Below, piece by piece: positions 1 through 5,642 of a stretch of 8,176 bases of DNA. How positions within the stretch are numbered: the stretch's first letter is position 1; each line of letters begins with the position of its first letter. Source of the DNA: Bacteroidota bacterium (GTDB lineage: Bacteria > Bacteroidota > Bacteroidia > NS11-12g > UBA9320); contig CANMPY010000067.1 in assembly GCA_947499775.1 (NCBI GenBank), positions 1 through 8,176 of the forward strand, read 5' to 3'. Under the pieces are notes generated by a model that saw only the letters and a program-made list of their open reading frames with translations, was not told where the DNA came from and did not search any database. The position numbers and the translations under genes are program-made.

Positions 1-42
1 CTCGTCTTTAAGCCTCACCAAAAAATGACCCTCTTCAACCAT
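1..42 (-). CDS. N-terminal fragment of an unidentified leftward gene
   Basis: Reading leftward from the ATG at 42-40 gives 14 uninterrupted codons, MVEEGHFLVRLKDE, before the window ends. I do not recognise the protein from so few residues, and no domain can be assigned. The case for a real gene rests on the ribosome binding site. On the minus strand AAGGAGGTG (58 to 50) is a nine-base match to the complement of the 16S rRNA 3' end and sits 7 nt before the ATG. It is divergent from the M23 gene at 509, with about 470 nt of non-coding DNA between them. Most rightward genes here lack such a site, so this gene may be translated differently or be of foreign origin; that is inference. It could also be a chance short open stretch. 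Confidence 0.5.
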   Translation of the reverse strand, partial: MVEEGHFLVRLKDE

Positions 43-49
43 AATCTCA

Positions 50-58
50 CACCTCCTT
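50..58 (-). promoter_or_regulatory. Strong Shine-Dalgarno site of the leftward gene
   Basis: The minus strand reads AAGGAGGTG, then TGAGATT, then ATG. Nine consecutive bases can pair with the canonical anti-Shine-Dalgarno end of 16S rRNA, at normal spacing. It decides the start of the fragment at 42. Strong sites of this kind are uncommon in Bacteroidota, and only a weaker candidate at 5628-5635 is seen elsewhere in this window. Confidence 0.6.
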
Positions 59-150
59 TTCTGTAAATTCGGGTTGAAACAAAGATTTCGGTAGCAGAGG
101 CAGGATTGGTGCTAACTAAGGGCTATGGGGTCTATTTATAGGTTATTATT

Positions 151-158
151 CAAAATTA
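151..158 (-). promoter_or_regulatory. Possible -7 box for the leftward gene
   Basis: The minus strand reads TAATTTTG, an exact match to the Bacteroidota -7 consensus TAnnTTTG, about 110 nt before the leftward ATG. No clear -33 TTTG lies at the expected distance. A box with this composition can arise by chance in AT-rich DNA, so the call is weak. Confidence 0.25.
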
Positions 159-344
159 GTTCATGTAACTATTCATAAAAATCGCGAAAATAATGCGCGA
201 ACCATGTAATTATATTTGTTTATCAATGAAAATAAATATAAGTCCTCAAGCTACAACACCCACTCTCTCCACCTCAACCGTTAACCTTCCCACTTTAACC
301 TTTAACCTTTCTCCCTTAACCTCAACCTCAACCTTTAACCTTTT

Positions 345-370
345 CCTCAACCTCAACCTCAACCTCAACC
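345..370. repeat. CCTCAA hexamer array
   Basis: Four perfect CCTCAA copies are followed by CC; a second array of two copies lies at 320-331. On the minus strand this reads GGTTGA repeats with five GG doublets at 6-nt spacing, which could in principle fold as a two-quartet G-quadruplex. The arrays are flanked by AACCTTT units. Confidence 0.85.
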
Positions 371-380
371 TTTAACCTTT

Positions 381-430
381 CCACTTAAACCTTTCTCCTT
401 TCCACTTAAACCTTTCTCCTTTCCACTTTA
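381..430. repeat. 21-bp tandem repeat, 2.4 copies
   Basis: Bases 381-401 and 402-422 are identical 21-mers that start CCACTTAAAC and end CTCCTTT. A third, partial copy begins at 423 and diverges after seven bases (CCACTTTA). The unit can be read as three heptamers related to the neighbouring AACCTTT repeats, suggesting it was built from them. Confidence 0.85.
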
Positions 431-453
431 TCCTTTTATCAAAAACCACACGT

Positions 454-469
454 TTATAACCTCTTATAA
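454..469. promoter_or_regulatory. TTATAA-CCTC-TTATAA element upstream of the M23 promoter
   Basis: Two copies of the palindromic hexamer TTATAA lie ten bases apart (454-459 and 464-469), one helical turn, ending 19 nt before the -7 box at 489. The position suits an activator or operator site, or an AT-rich upstream element. Chance is a real alternative in sequence this AT-rich. Confidence 0.2.
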
Positions 470-488
470 TAATGTTTTAATTGAGGTG

Positions 489-496
489 TATTTTTG
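489..496 (+). promoter_or_regulatory. -7 promoter box of the M23 gene
   Basis: TATTTTTG matches the Bacteroidota TAnnTTTG box exactly and ends 12 nt before the ATG at 509. No good -33 TTTG is seen. Transcription would be expected to start near 500-503, giving a very short leader. Confidence 0.5.
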
Positions 497-508
497 AAGT
501 AAATTATT

Positions 509-2305
509 ATGGCCAAACGAATACTTATTTTTATTGCCTTCTCACTCAGTTGCTCCGCTATGGCTCTGATGGTATTAACCAATAAAAGTGAATCAAAAGG
601 CATTGCATACGCTCAGGCTAGCCCCCCAATAATAATTAAAAAAGCAAAGCCTTTCCCTAAAAATTTCTTTTCGTGGCCTATTATGGGCCCAATAGACTTA
701 GCTGGTAATTTTGGAGAACTAAGGACAAATCATTTTCATTCGGGTATTGATATTAGAACCAATGAAGGCAGAATAGGCGTACCGATTTATGCGGCAGGTG
801 ATGGATACATTGGACGCATAAATATTTCGGCCAAAGGGTATGGCAAAGCCCTATATATAATACATCCCAATGGATTCACTTCAGTTTACGGGCATTTATC
901 TGGCTTTGTTCCAAAACTAGCCGCGTATATCGAATCGGAGCATTATCTAAAAAAAGCATTCGAAATAGAAACAACGCTTACGGAAAATTTATTTCCAGTT
1001 AAAAAAGGTGAACTCATCGCGTATTCGGGCAATACCGGTGGGTCGGCAGGTCCACATTTGCATTTCGAAATTCGCGATTCCGAAACAGATGATGCCTTTA
1101 ACCCCCTGCTATTTGGTCTTTTATTAAACGACAAAATTAAACCTTCAATAAAATCGATTACACTTTATGGTTTAGATAATAGCAATAGGTTAGAAACAGG
1201 AACTTATCGCTTCACACAGTATCCGCGAAAGGGCAAATCGCTGAGCACACCTACTCTTGATTTGGCTCCAGGCGCTTATGCACTCGGTGCATCGTGGATT
1301 GATTATTTGCGCGCAGGAGGTTTTAATATGGGCATTCCGTATGCTAAACTTTATATTAATTCGAAACAGGTATTTGAACAAAAAATTGAACGCATACCCT
1401 TTTCGTGTTGGCGCATGATGAACTGCCATCTCGACCACCCTATCCTAGAAGAAAAGAATTTAAAAATTGTAAAACTTTTTGTGGATGACGGCAACACATT
1501 GGCCTTTTATCCAAACTCAGTTAATAATGGAAAAATTAAAGTTGAAGCCAATAAAACTTACCGTATAAAATTGGTAATACGCGATTTCCCTGGTCATAAA
1601 GATTCAATAAACTTTACGATCAATGGCTCCAACAATCTTAATGCTGTTATTCTTCCCGAACGCATTCTACCAAAAAACGACCCCTCGCATCTCACTAAAT
1701 TATTTTACCCCAGCCATGACAATGTTTTTGAAATGACTTCAGAGCAATCATCTATTCGTATTACTATTCCAAAAGGGGTTTTATACGATACGATTTTATT
1801 TAGAGTTGGGCCCAGTTCAAAAATTATAAATGGCCAAACGGTTTGGGATGTTATGAACACGGCTATCCCCGTCAACGATTCCTTTTCTATAGCCTTCAAA
1901 CCCATCAATCCTATTGCTAATCCTGAAAAATATGTCATCATTCGCCTTACGCGATCTGGAGGAAAAAGACCAGAAGGAGGAATCTGGCATGATGGCGTTT
2001 TGGCTACCAAAGCCAAAATGTTGGGACAATTCTACTACACTGTAGATGATGTTTCGCCAATTATTTCATTAGTAAAAATTAAAGGACGATCTTTCTCGGC
2101 CCAAGTAACAGATGAACTTAGCGGAATAAAAGAGATAGGTGTAAACATTGACCAACAATGGATATTGACCGATTACGAACCCAAAGCAGATTTTATTAGC
2201 GGCAAAATACCCGACTTTATTCCTTTGGGATCGCACACATTTATACTTAGTGTAACCGACAAGTGTGGAAATCGTAACGTTTATAAAGAAACAATCACCC
2301 TTTAA
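509..2305 (+). CDS. Exported M23 (LytM/lysostaphin-type) zinc metallopeptidase
   Basis: The 598-residue product is predicted to be an envelope peptidase of family M23, whose members cut peptide cross-links in peptidoglycan or related peptides. A hydrophobic segment at about residues 4-23 is a signal peptide or anchor; C15 is not in a good lipobox. The catalytic domain spans about residues 65-205. The zinc ligands are H77 and D81 (HSGID) and H185 (GPHLHFE), and the catalytic histidines are H129 (YGHL) and H183, so it looks active. An insertion of roughly 30 residues sits between YGHL and the last motif. The remaining 390 or so residues carry no domain I can name, apart from an Ig-like beta-sandwich pattern at about 513-598 ending in VTDKCGN. 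The stop is 14 nt before bcp. The start is supported by the signal sequence and the -7 box. The exact substrate is unknown. Confidence 0.9.
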   Translation: MAKRILIFIAFSLSCSAMALMVLTNKSESKGIAYAQASPPIIIKKAKPFPKNFFSWPIMGPIDLAGNFGELRTNHFHSGIDIRTNEGRIGVPIYAAGDGYIGRINISAKGYGKALYIIHPNGFTSVYGHLSGFVPKLAAYIESEHYLKKAFEIETTLTENLFPVKKGELIAYSGNTGGSAGPHLHFEIRDSETDDAFNPLLFGLLLNDKIKPSIKSITLYGLDNSNRLETGTYRFTQYPRKGKSLSTPTLDLAPGAYALGASWIDYLRAGGFNMGIPYAKLYINSKQVFEQKIERIPFSCWRMMNCHLDHPILEEKNLKIVKLFVDDGNTLAFYPNSVNNGKIKVEANKTYRIKLVIRDFPGHKDSINFTINGSNNLNAVILPERILPKNDPSHLTKLFYPSHDNVFEMTSEQSSIRITIPKGVLYDTILFRVGPSSKIINGQTVWDVMNTAIPVNDSFSIAFKPINPIANPEKYVIIRLTRSGGKRPEGGIWHDGVLATKAKMLGQFYYTVDDVSPIISLVKIKGRSFSAQVTDELSGIKEIGVNIDQQWILTDYEPKADFISGKIPDFIPLGSHTFILSVTDKCGNRNVYKETITL

Positions 2306-2307
2306 CC

Positions 2308-2315
2308 TATTTTTG
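2308..2315 (+). promoter_or_regulatory. -7 promoter box of bcp
   Basis: TATTTTTG, identical to the M23 box, fills most of the 14-nt gap after the M23 stop and ends 4 nt before the bcp ATG. If it is used, transcription would start at or within a base or two of the ATG. bcp may additionally be read through from M23. Confidence 0.45.
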
Positions 2316-2319
2316 AAAT

Positions 2320-2772
2320 ATGACTACTTTAACAAAAGGCCAAAAGGCGCCAGAATTTAGCACCGTCGACCAAAATAATAATTCAGTGTCGTTGCAGAAC
2401 TGGAGCAACAAGAAAGTTGTACTTTATTTTTACCCAAAAGATGATACCCCCGGTTGCACGGCTGAGGCTTGTAGCCTGCGCGACAACTTTGATTCTCTCA
2501 AATCCAAAGGGTTCTTGATTTATGGAATTAGTCCCGATGGCATAAAAAAACATCTAAAATTTATAGAGAAATACGCTTTACCTTTCGATTTGCTTACCGA
2601 TGAAGATCATGCTGTAGCGTTAGCTTTTGGCACATGGATTGAAAAAAGCATGTACGGGCGCAAATATATGGGCATGGCGCGCGTTACCTTTATTATTGAA
2701 AACGGAATTATTACCGAAATTATTGAAAAAGTAGATACAAAAAATCATGCCCAACAGGTAATGAATAGCTAA
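2320..2772 (+). CDS. bcp: Thioredoxin-dependent peroxiredoxin, Bcp/PrxQ type
   Basis: This 150-residue cytosolic enzyme reduces hydrogen peroxide and organic hydroperoxides, with electrons normally supplied by thioredoxin. The length is typical of the family. The thioredoxin-like fold covers the whole protein. The peroxidatic cysteine is C46 in TPGCT, preceded by YFYPKDD. C51 lies five residues later, where the atypical two-cysteine Bcp enzymes (E. coli C45/C50) carry their resolving cysteine. R121 in MARVTF is the conserved arginine that activates the cysteine. There is no signal peptide. It follows the M23 gene by 14 nt and has its own -7 box, so it may be expressed both with that gene and alone. 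About 147 nt separate it from the next gene. Nothing appears broken. Confidence 0.95.
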   Translation: MTTLTKGQKAPEFSTVDQNNNSVSLQNWSNKKVVLYFYPKDDTPGCTAEACSLRDNFDSLKSKGFLIYGISPDGIKKHLKFIEKYALPFDLLTDEDHAVALAFGTWIEKSMYGRKYMGMARVTFIIENGIITEIIEKVDTKNHAQQVMNS

Positions 2773-2797
2773 AGATTAGCCAATACTTCAAAAACAA

Positions 2798-2807
2798 AAG
2801 TCGACTT
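2798..2807. repeat. 10-bp perfect palindrome AAGTCGACTT
   Basis: It lies 26 nt after the bcp stop. It has no loop and no following T-run, so it is unlikely to be a terminator. It may be a chance palindrome or a protein-binding site. Confidence 0.3.
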
Positions 2808-2846
2808 CGATTTAGAAAATACAGATATGGCAAACTGAATATAACA

Positions 2847-2861
2847 GATATAGGCTATATC
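2847..2861. promoter_or_regulatory. 15-bp dyad GATATAGGCTATATC
   Basis: Seven-base arms GATATAG and CTATATC are perfectly complementary around a single central G. The element ends 46 nt upstream of the -7 box at 2908. ACAGATAT also occurs twice as a direct repeat (2821-2828 and 2844-2851), the second copy overlapping the dyad. This could be an operator for the barrel gene. No regulator is encoded in the window, so the role is a guess. Confidence 0.3.
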
Positions 2862-2907
2862 ATTCCTGTAAATAACCGTCATTTTGAACTTCCAATTTTT
2901 TTTTCAT

Positions 2908-2915
2908 TATGTTTG
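2908..2915 (+). promoter_or_regulatory. -7 promoter box of the outer-membrane barrel gene
   Basis: TATGTTTG matches TAnnTTTG exactly and ends 4 nt before the ATG at 2920. Transcription would start at about the ATG itself. Because the box lies inside the longer frame that begins at the TTG at 2884, it argues for the ATG at 2920 as the true start. Confidence 0.45.
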
Positions 2916-2919
2916 CCTA

Positions 2920-4611
2920 ATGCTTTTGGATAGATCACTCTTAACGTTTTCAGTTTTATTTTGTATTACTTTTACGGTCAGCAAAGCCCAAAATACGTTT
3001 ATACCCCTTAATTCTCACACCAATTATTATACCGACAGAAGGGATATTAGCGGTTTAAATTTTCAAACCATTACAGCATTAAAACCCTATCCACGAACAA
3101 ACATTGGCCACTCAAAAAACCGACACCTCAACCCCGACTCAAGCAAAAAAGGGCACGCTTATGGAAATCGCTATTTTAAGACCGAAAATTATGAATTTTC
3201 AAATCGCAAGCTTTCAGTTATAGACTCCTTAAAGGCTTGGGCCGCTTTCAAAAAAAGAATATATGCAGTGCCGTCGGCCTTTTATTTAGCAAAATCCCGG
3301 GATTTTATTTTAGGCATCAATCCTATTTTTGGTTTCTCATGCGGTAAATCATTAAGCGAAACTACCTTTCAAAACACAAGGGGAATAGAAGTAAGAGGGA
3401 GTATTGATGGCAAGGTTGGGTTTTATTCGGCAATTACCGAAAACCAATTTAGGTTTCCAAACTATTACCAGCAGCAAATCGATAGCACGGGTGTTATTCC
3501 CGGTATTGGGTTTCATAAAAAATTTGGTTTACGTGCCCACGATTTTTTTTTAGCTAAGGGATATATTACATTTTCGCCAACTAAACATATTGGTATGCAA
3601 TTTGGGCATGATCAAAATTTTATTGGCAATGGATACAGAAGCTTAATTCTATCCGACTATAGCAATCCTTACTTGTTTTTAAAAGTAAACACCAAAATTT
3701 GGCGTATTAATTACCAAAATTTATTTACCCAACTCAGCGATTTTTCATACCAATCGGGCAATGGAAATGGCATTAAGCCAAAGTACTTTGTAAACCATTA
3801 CTTAGGTATTGCCTTGCTTAAAAACCTGAACATAGGATTTTTCGAATCGGTTGTTTACGACCACGGCGATTCAAATAAATCGGGTGCATTTGATCTTAAT
3901 TATTTAAACCCCATCATATTTTATCGCGCTATCGAACACAATCTTAATAGCAGCGACAATGTAATTGTAGGTTTGGATTGGAAATGGAATATCAAAAAGA
4001 AATTTTCGTTTTATGGGCAGTTCATACTAGATGAATTTTCAAAAGATTCGCTACTAAAACGAACCGGATGGTGGGCTAACAAATATGGTGTTCAGGCTGG
4101 TTTAAAATATATAAATGGCTTTACTGTTAAAGGGCTCGATCTTCAATTGGAGTTTAATACCGTGAGACCCTATACTTATACGCATTTCAAAAAAAGTCAA
4201 AATTATATACAGTATAATCAAGCCCTTGCCCATCCCTTTGGGGCCAACTTTAAGGAAATTGTATTTATGGCGCGCTACAACCCAATTTATAGATTATTTA
4301 TTGAAATTGGCTATATAAAGGTTATAAAAGGATTAGATAGCACAAGCCAAAGCATGCATTTTGGGGGTAATATATTAAGCACATATGACCATCGCCCCTA
4401 CGAGTCGGGTCATAAAATTGGGCAAGGCGTAAAAGCGGATTACACAATTGCTTTTATTTCGGCTTCGTATATGATGGCTCATAATTTATGGATAGACATG
4501 CGGGCCAATTTAAGGCATGTAAAAAGTGATGTATTACGCTTCGAAAACAACTCTACCTGGTATCAGATTGGTGTTAGACTGAATATAAATGCGCGTAATT
4601 ATGATTTTTAG
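2920..4611 (+). CDS. Outer-membrane beta-barrel protein, Wzi/RemB-like
   Basis: This is a predicted 563-residue outer-membrane protein. The frame is open from a TTG at 2884, but I place the start at the ATG at 2920. From there a clean signal peptide follows (residues 1-23, hydrophobic core then VSKA-QN), and a promoter box lies just upstream. After a polar stretch to about residue 105, the rest alternates hydrophobic and polar residues with many aromatics, and ends at ...INARNYDF with a C-terminal aromatic, as barrels do. The segment GHDQNFIGNGYRSL (229-242) and following SDYSNPYLFLK resemble the Wzi-like capsule-assembly family, which in Bacteroidota includes the gliding-motility protein RemB. 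That assignment is from memory of family patterns. A role in surface polysaccharide attachment or adhesion is inference. The glycosyltransferase downstream fits such a role but does not prove it. Confidence 0.65.
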   Translation: MLLDRSLLTFSVLFCITFTVSKAQNTFIPLNSHTNYYTDRRDISGLNFQTITALKPYPRTNIGHSKNRHLNPDSSKKGHAYGNRYFKTENYEFSNRKLSVIDSLKAWAAFKKRIYAVPSAFYLAKSRDFILGINPIFGFSCGKSLSETTFQNTRGIEVRGSIDGKVGFYSAITENQFRFPNYYQQQIDSTGVIPGIGFHKKFGLRAHDFFLAKGYITFSPTKHIGMQFGHDQNFIGNGYRSLILSDYSNPYLFLKVNTKIWRINYQNLFTQLSDFSYQSGNGNGIKPKYFVNHYLGIALLKNLNIGFFESVVYDHGDSNKSGAFDLNYLNPIIFYRAIEHNLNSSDNVIVGLDWKWNIKKKFSFYGQFILDEFSKDSLLKRTGWWANKYGVQAGLKYINGFTVKGLDLQLEFNTVRPYTYTHFKKSQNYIQYNQALAHPFGANFKEIVFMARYNPIYRLFIEIGYIKVIKGLDSTSQSMHFGGNILSTYDHRPYESGHKIGQGVKADYTIAFISASYMMAHNLWIDMRANLRHVKSDVLRFENNSTWYQIGVRLNINARNYDF

Positions 4612-4659
4612 CCGCGGTTGATTAAAACGAAAAATAACAATATCATCAAATTTTCAATT

Positions 4660-4667
4660 TACTTTTG
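4660..4667 (+). promoter_or_regulatory. -7 promoter box of the glycosyltransferase gene
   Basis: TACTTTTG is an exact TAnnTTTG match ending 8 nt before the ATG at 4676, within the 64-nt gap after the barrel gene. No clear -33 element is visible. The predicted leader is only about 3-5 nt. Confidence 0.45.
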
Positions 4668-4675
4668 CCTCTGCT

Positions 4676-5596
4676 ATGATTAGTGTTATAATTCCGATTT
4701 TTAACGAGGAAAAGAATATCCCCTTACTATTTGATAGGCTAACGCAAGCCTTAAAAACTACCAACCAATCGTTTGAACTTATATACATTAATGATGGCAG
4801 TAAAGACAATTCGCTTTCAATAATCAAAAATTTGGCAGAGGTGCATTCCTTTGTAAAGTTTATTAATTTTAGTAGAAATTTCGGACATCAAATTGCGGTA
4901 TCGGCAGGTTTAGATTTGTGCAAAGGCAGCGAGGTTTTGATTATTGATGCTGACGGGCAAGACCCACCCGAGCTAATTCCTCAATTATATTCAAAACTAA
5001 AAGAGGGATTCGAAATAGTGTATGCCAAACGAAACTCTCGAAAAGGAGAATCCATCTTAAAACTTATAACGGCCAAATGGTTTTATAAAATTATGGCAAG
5101 GCTAACATCTATTGATATACCACTTGATACCGGCGATTTCAGAATTATACATCGCAAAGTGGTTGATCAAATTAATAAAATGCCCGAAAAGCAAAAATTC
5201 CTGCGCGGGCAAATGGCCTGGGTAGGGTTCAGGCAATCCTTTGTTATGTACGATCGCGATGAACGAATGAATGGAAATACAGGATACACGTTTCGCAAAA
5301 TGTTTCGTTTGGCTATGGATGGCATCACTTCCTTTTCTAATTTCCCCTTACGCGTAGCCACTATTTCTGGGTTTGTTTGTGCCATCCTTGGATTTTTTCT
5401 TATTGTATATACCCTATATAGCCGTTATGTTCTTAAAGATTACGAGCCTGGCTGGTCATCGTTAATGATTACTATTGTATTTATTGGGGGTATACAACTC
5501 ATCGGAATTGGTATAATTGGTGAATATATTAGCCGCATTTACGACAATATTAGAAACCGTCCATTGTATATTGTGGACGAAACAAATTGCGAATAA
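4676..5596 (+). CDS. Membrane-anchored family 2 glycosyltransferase (DPM1/GtrB/ArnC-like)
   Basis: The 306-residue product is a GT2 enzyme of the type that moves a sugar from a nucleotide donor to polyprenyl phosphate at the inner membrane. The GT-A domain begins with VIIPIFNEEKNI (4-15). It continues with NDGSKDNS (39-46), the metal-binding DADGQD (91-96), and DTGDFRI (151-157), whose D151 is in the usual place for the acceptor-site acid. RDER..G.TGY at 194-204 matches the conserved Arg region of this group. Two transmembrane segments follow at about 226-248 and 262-286, then a short cytosolic tail. Length and layout are typical of GtrB/DPM-like enzymes, and all key residues are present. The sugar is not predictable. 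A role in glycolipid, O-antigen or protein glycosylation is inference. It lies 64 nt after the barrel gene and 46 nt before the unknown protein. Confidence 0.9.
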   Translation: MISVIIPIFNEEKNIPLLFDRLTQALKTTNQSFELIYINDGSKDNSLSIIKNLAEVHSFVKFINFSRNFGHQIAVSAGLDLCKGSEVLIIDADGQDPPELIPQLYSKLKEGFEIVYAKRNSRKGESILKLITAKWFYKIMARLTSIDIPLDTGDFRIIHRKVVDQINKMPEKQKFLRGQMAWVGFRQSFVMYDRDERMNGNTGYTFRKMFRLAMDGITSFSNFPLRVATISGFVCAILGFFLIVYTLYSRYVLKDYEPGWSSLMITIVFIGGIQLIGIGIIGEYISRIYDNIRNRPLYIVDETNCE

Positions 5597-5627
5597 GGCA
5601 TTGTTGCTATTGTTTACTCCCGTATTA

Positions 5628-5635
5628 AAGTAGGT
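5628..5635 (+). promoter_or_regulatory. Probable ribosome binding site of the 188-residue protein
   Basis: AAGTAGGT matches AAGGAGGT at seven of eight bases and ends 7 nt before the ATG at 5643, a normal spacing. The same bases overlap TAGGTTTA (5631-5638), a one-mismatch -7 box with a TTG at 5610-5612 at about the right distance for -33. The site could therefore be promoter, ribosome site or both. It supports the chosen start. Confidence 0.35.
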
Positions 5636-5642
5636 TTATAAA

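Larger units (their letters stand above)
281..451. repeat. G-free low-complexity repeat tract
   Basis: All 171 bases lack G on the + strand, so the minus strand lacks C. The tract is a mosaic of short units: CTTTAAC heptamers (near 297-310 and 332-340), CCTCAA hexamers, and a 21-bp unit at the right end. The pattern fits growth by replication slippage. It stops about 40 nt before the promoter of the M23 gene and is probably not transcribed from that promoter. No protein-coding sense is apparent. Confidence 0.85.
43..508. other. Divergent non-coding region
   Basis: No convincing gene lies between the leftward start at 42 and the M23 start at 509. The open frame at 193-375 is an artefact of the repeat: its translation collapses into N, L, T and S. 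Contents from left to right: a possible minus-strand -7 box (TAATTTTG, 158 to 151); a short imperfect stem TCGCG/CGCGA at 182-200; the G-free repeat tract at 281-451; a TTATAA-CCTC-TTATAA element at 454-469; and the probable M23 promoter at 489-496. Confidence 0.7.

Noticed and set aside
182..200. TCGCG/CGCGA hairpin as a terminator or regulatory stem
   Set aside because: It has only five base pairs with a nine-base loop and no following T-run in either direction.
193..375. 60-codon rightward open frame in the upstream region
   Set aside because: Its sequence is dictated by the CCTCAA and AACCTTT repeats (runs of N, L, T, S). It has no ribosome site, and the G-free composition itself removes most stop codons (TAG and TGA).
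345..430. CRISPR array or telomere-like repeat
   Set aside because: The units are 6-21 bp with no unique spacers, so it is not CRISPR. The resemblance to telomeric repeats is superficial, because the units are irregular and the tract is internal between genes.
1705..2016. 103-codon minus-strand frame inside the M23 gene
   Set aside because: It lies wholly opposite a well-supported gene, with no recognisable domain and no ribosome site of its own that I could support; it is a shadow.
2798..2807. AAGTCGACTT as the bcp transcription terminator
   Set aside because: It is a loopless ten-base palindrome with no T-run after it, so it does not fit an intrinsic terminator.
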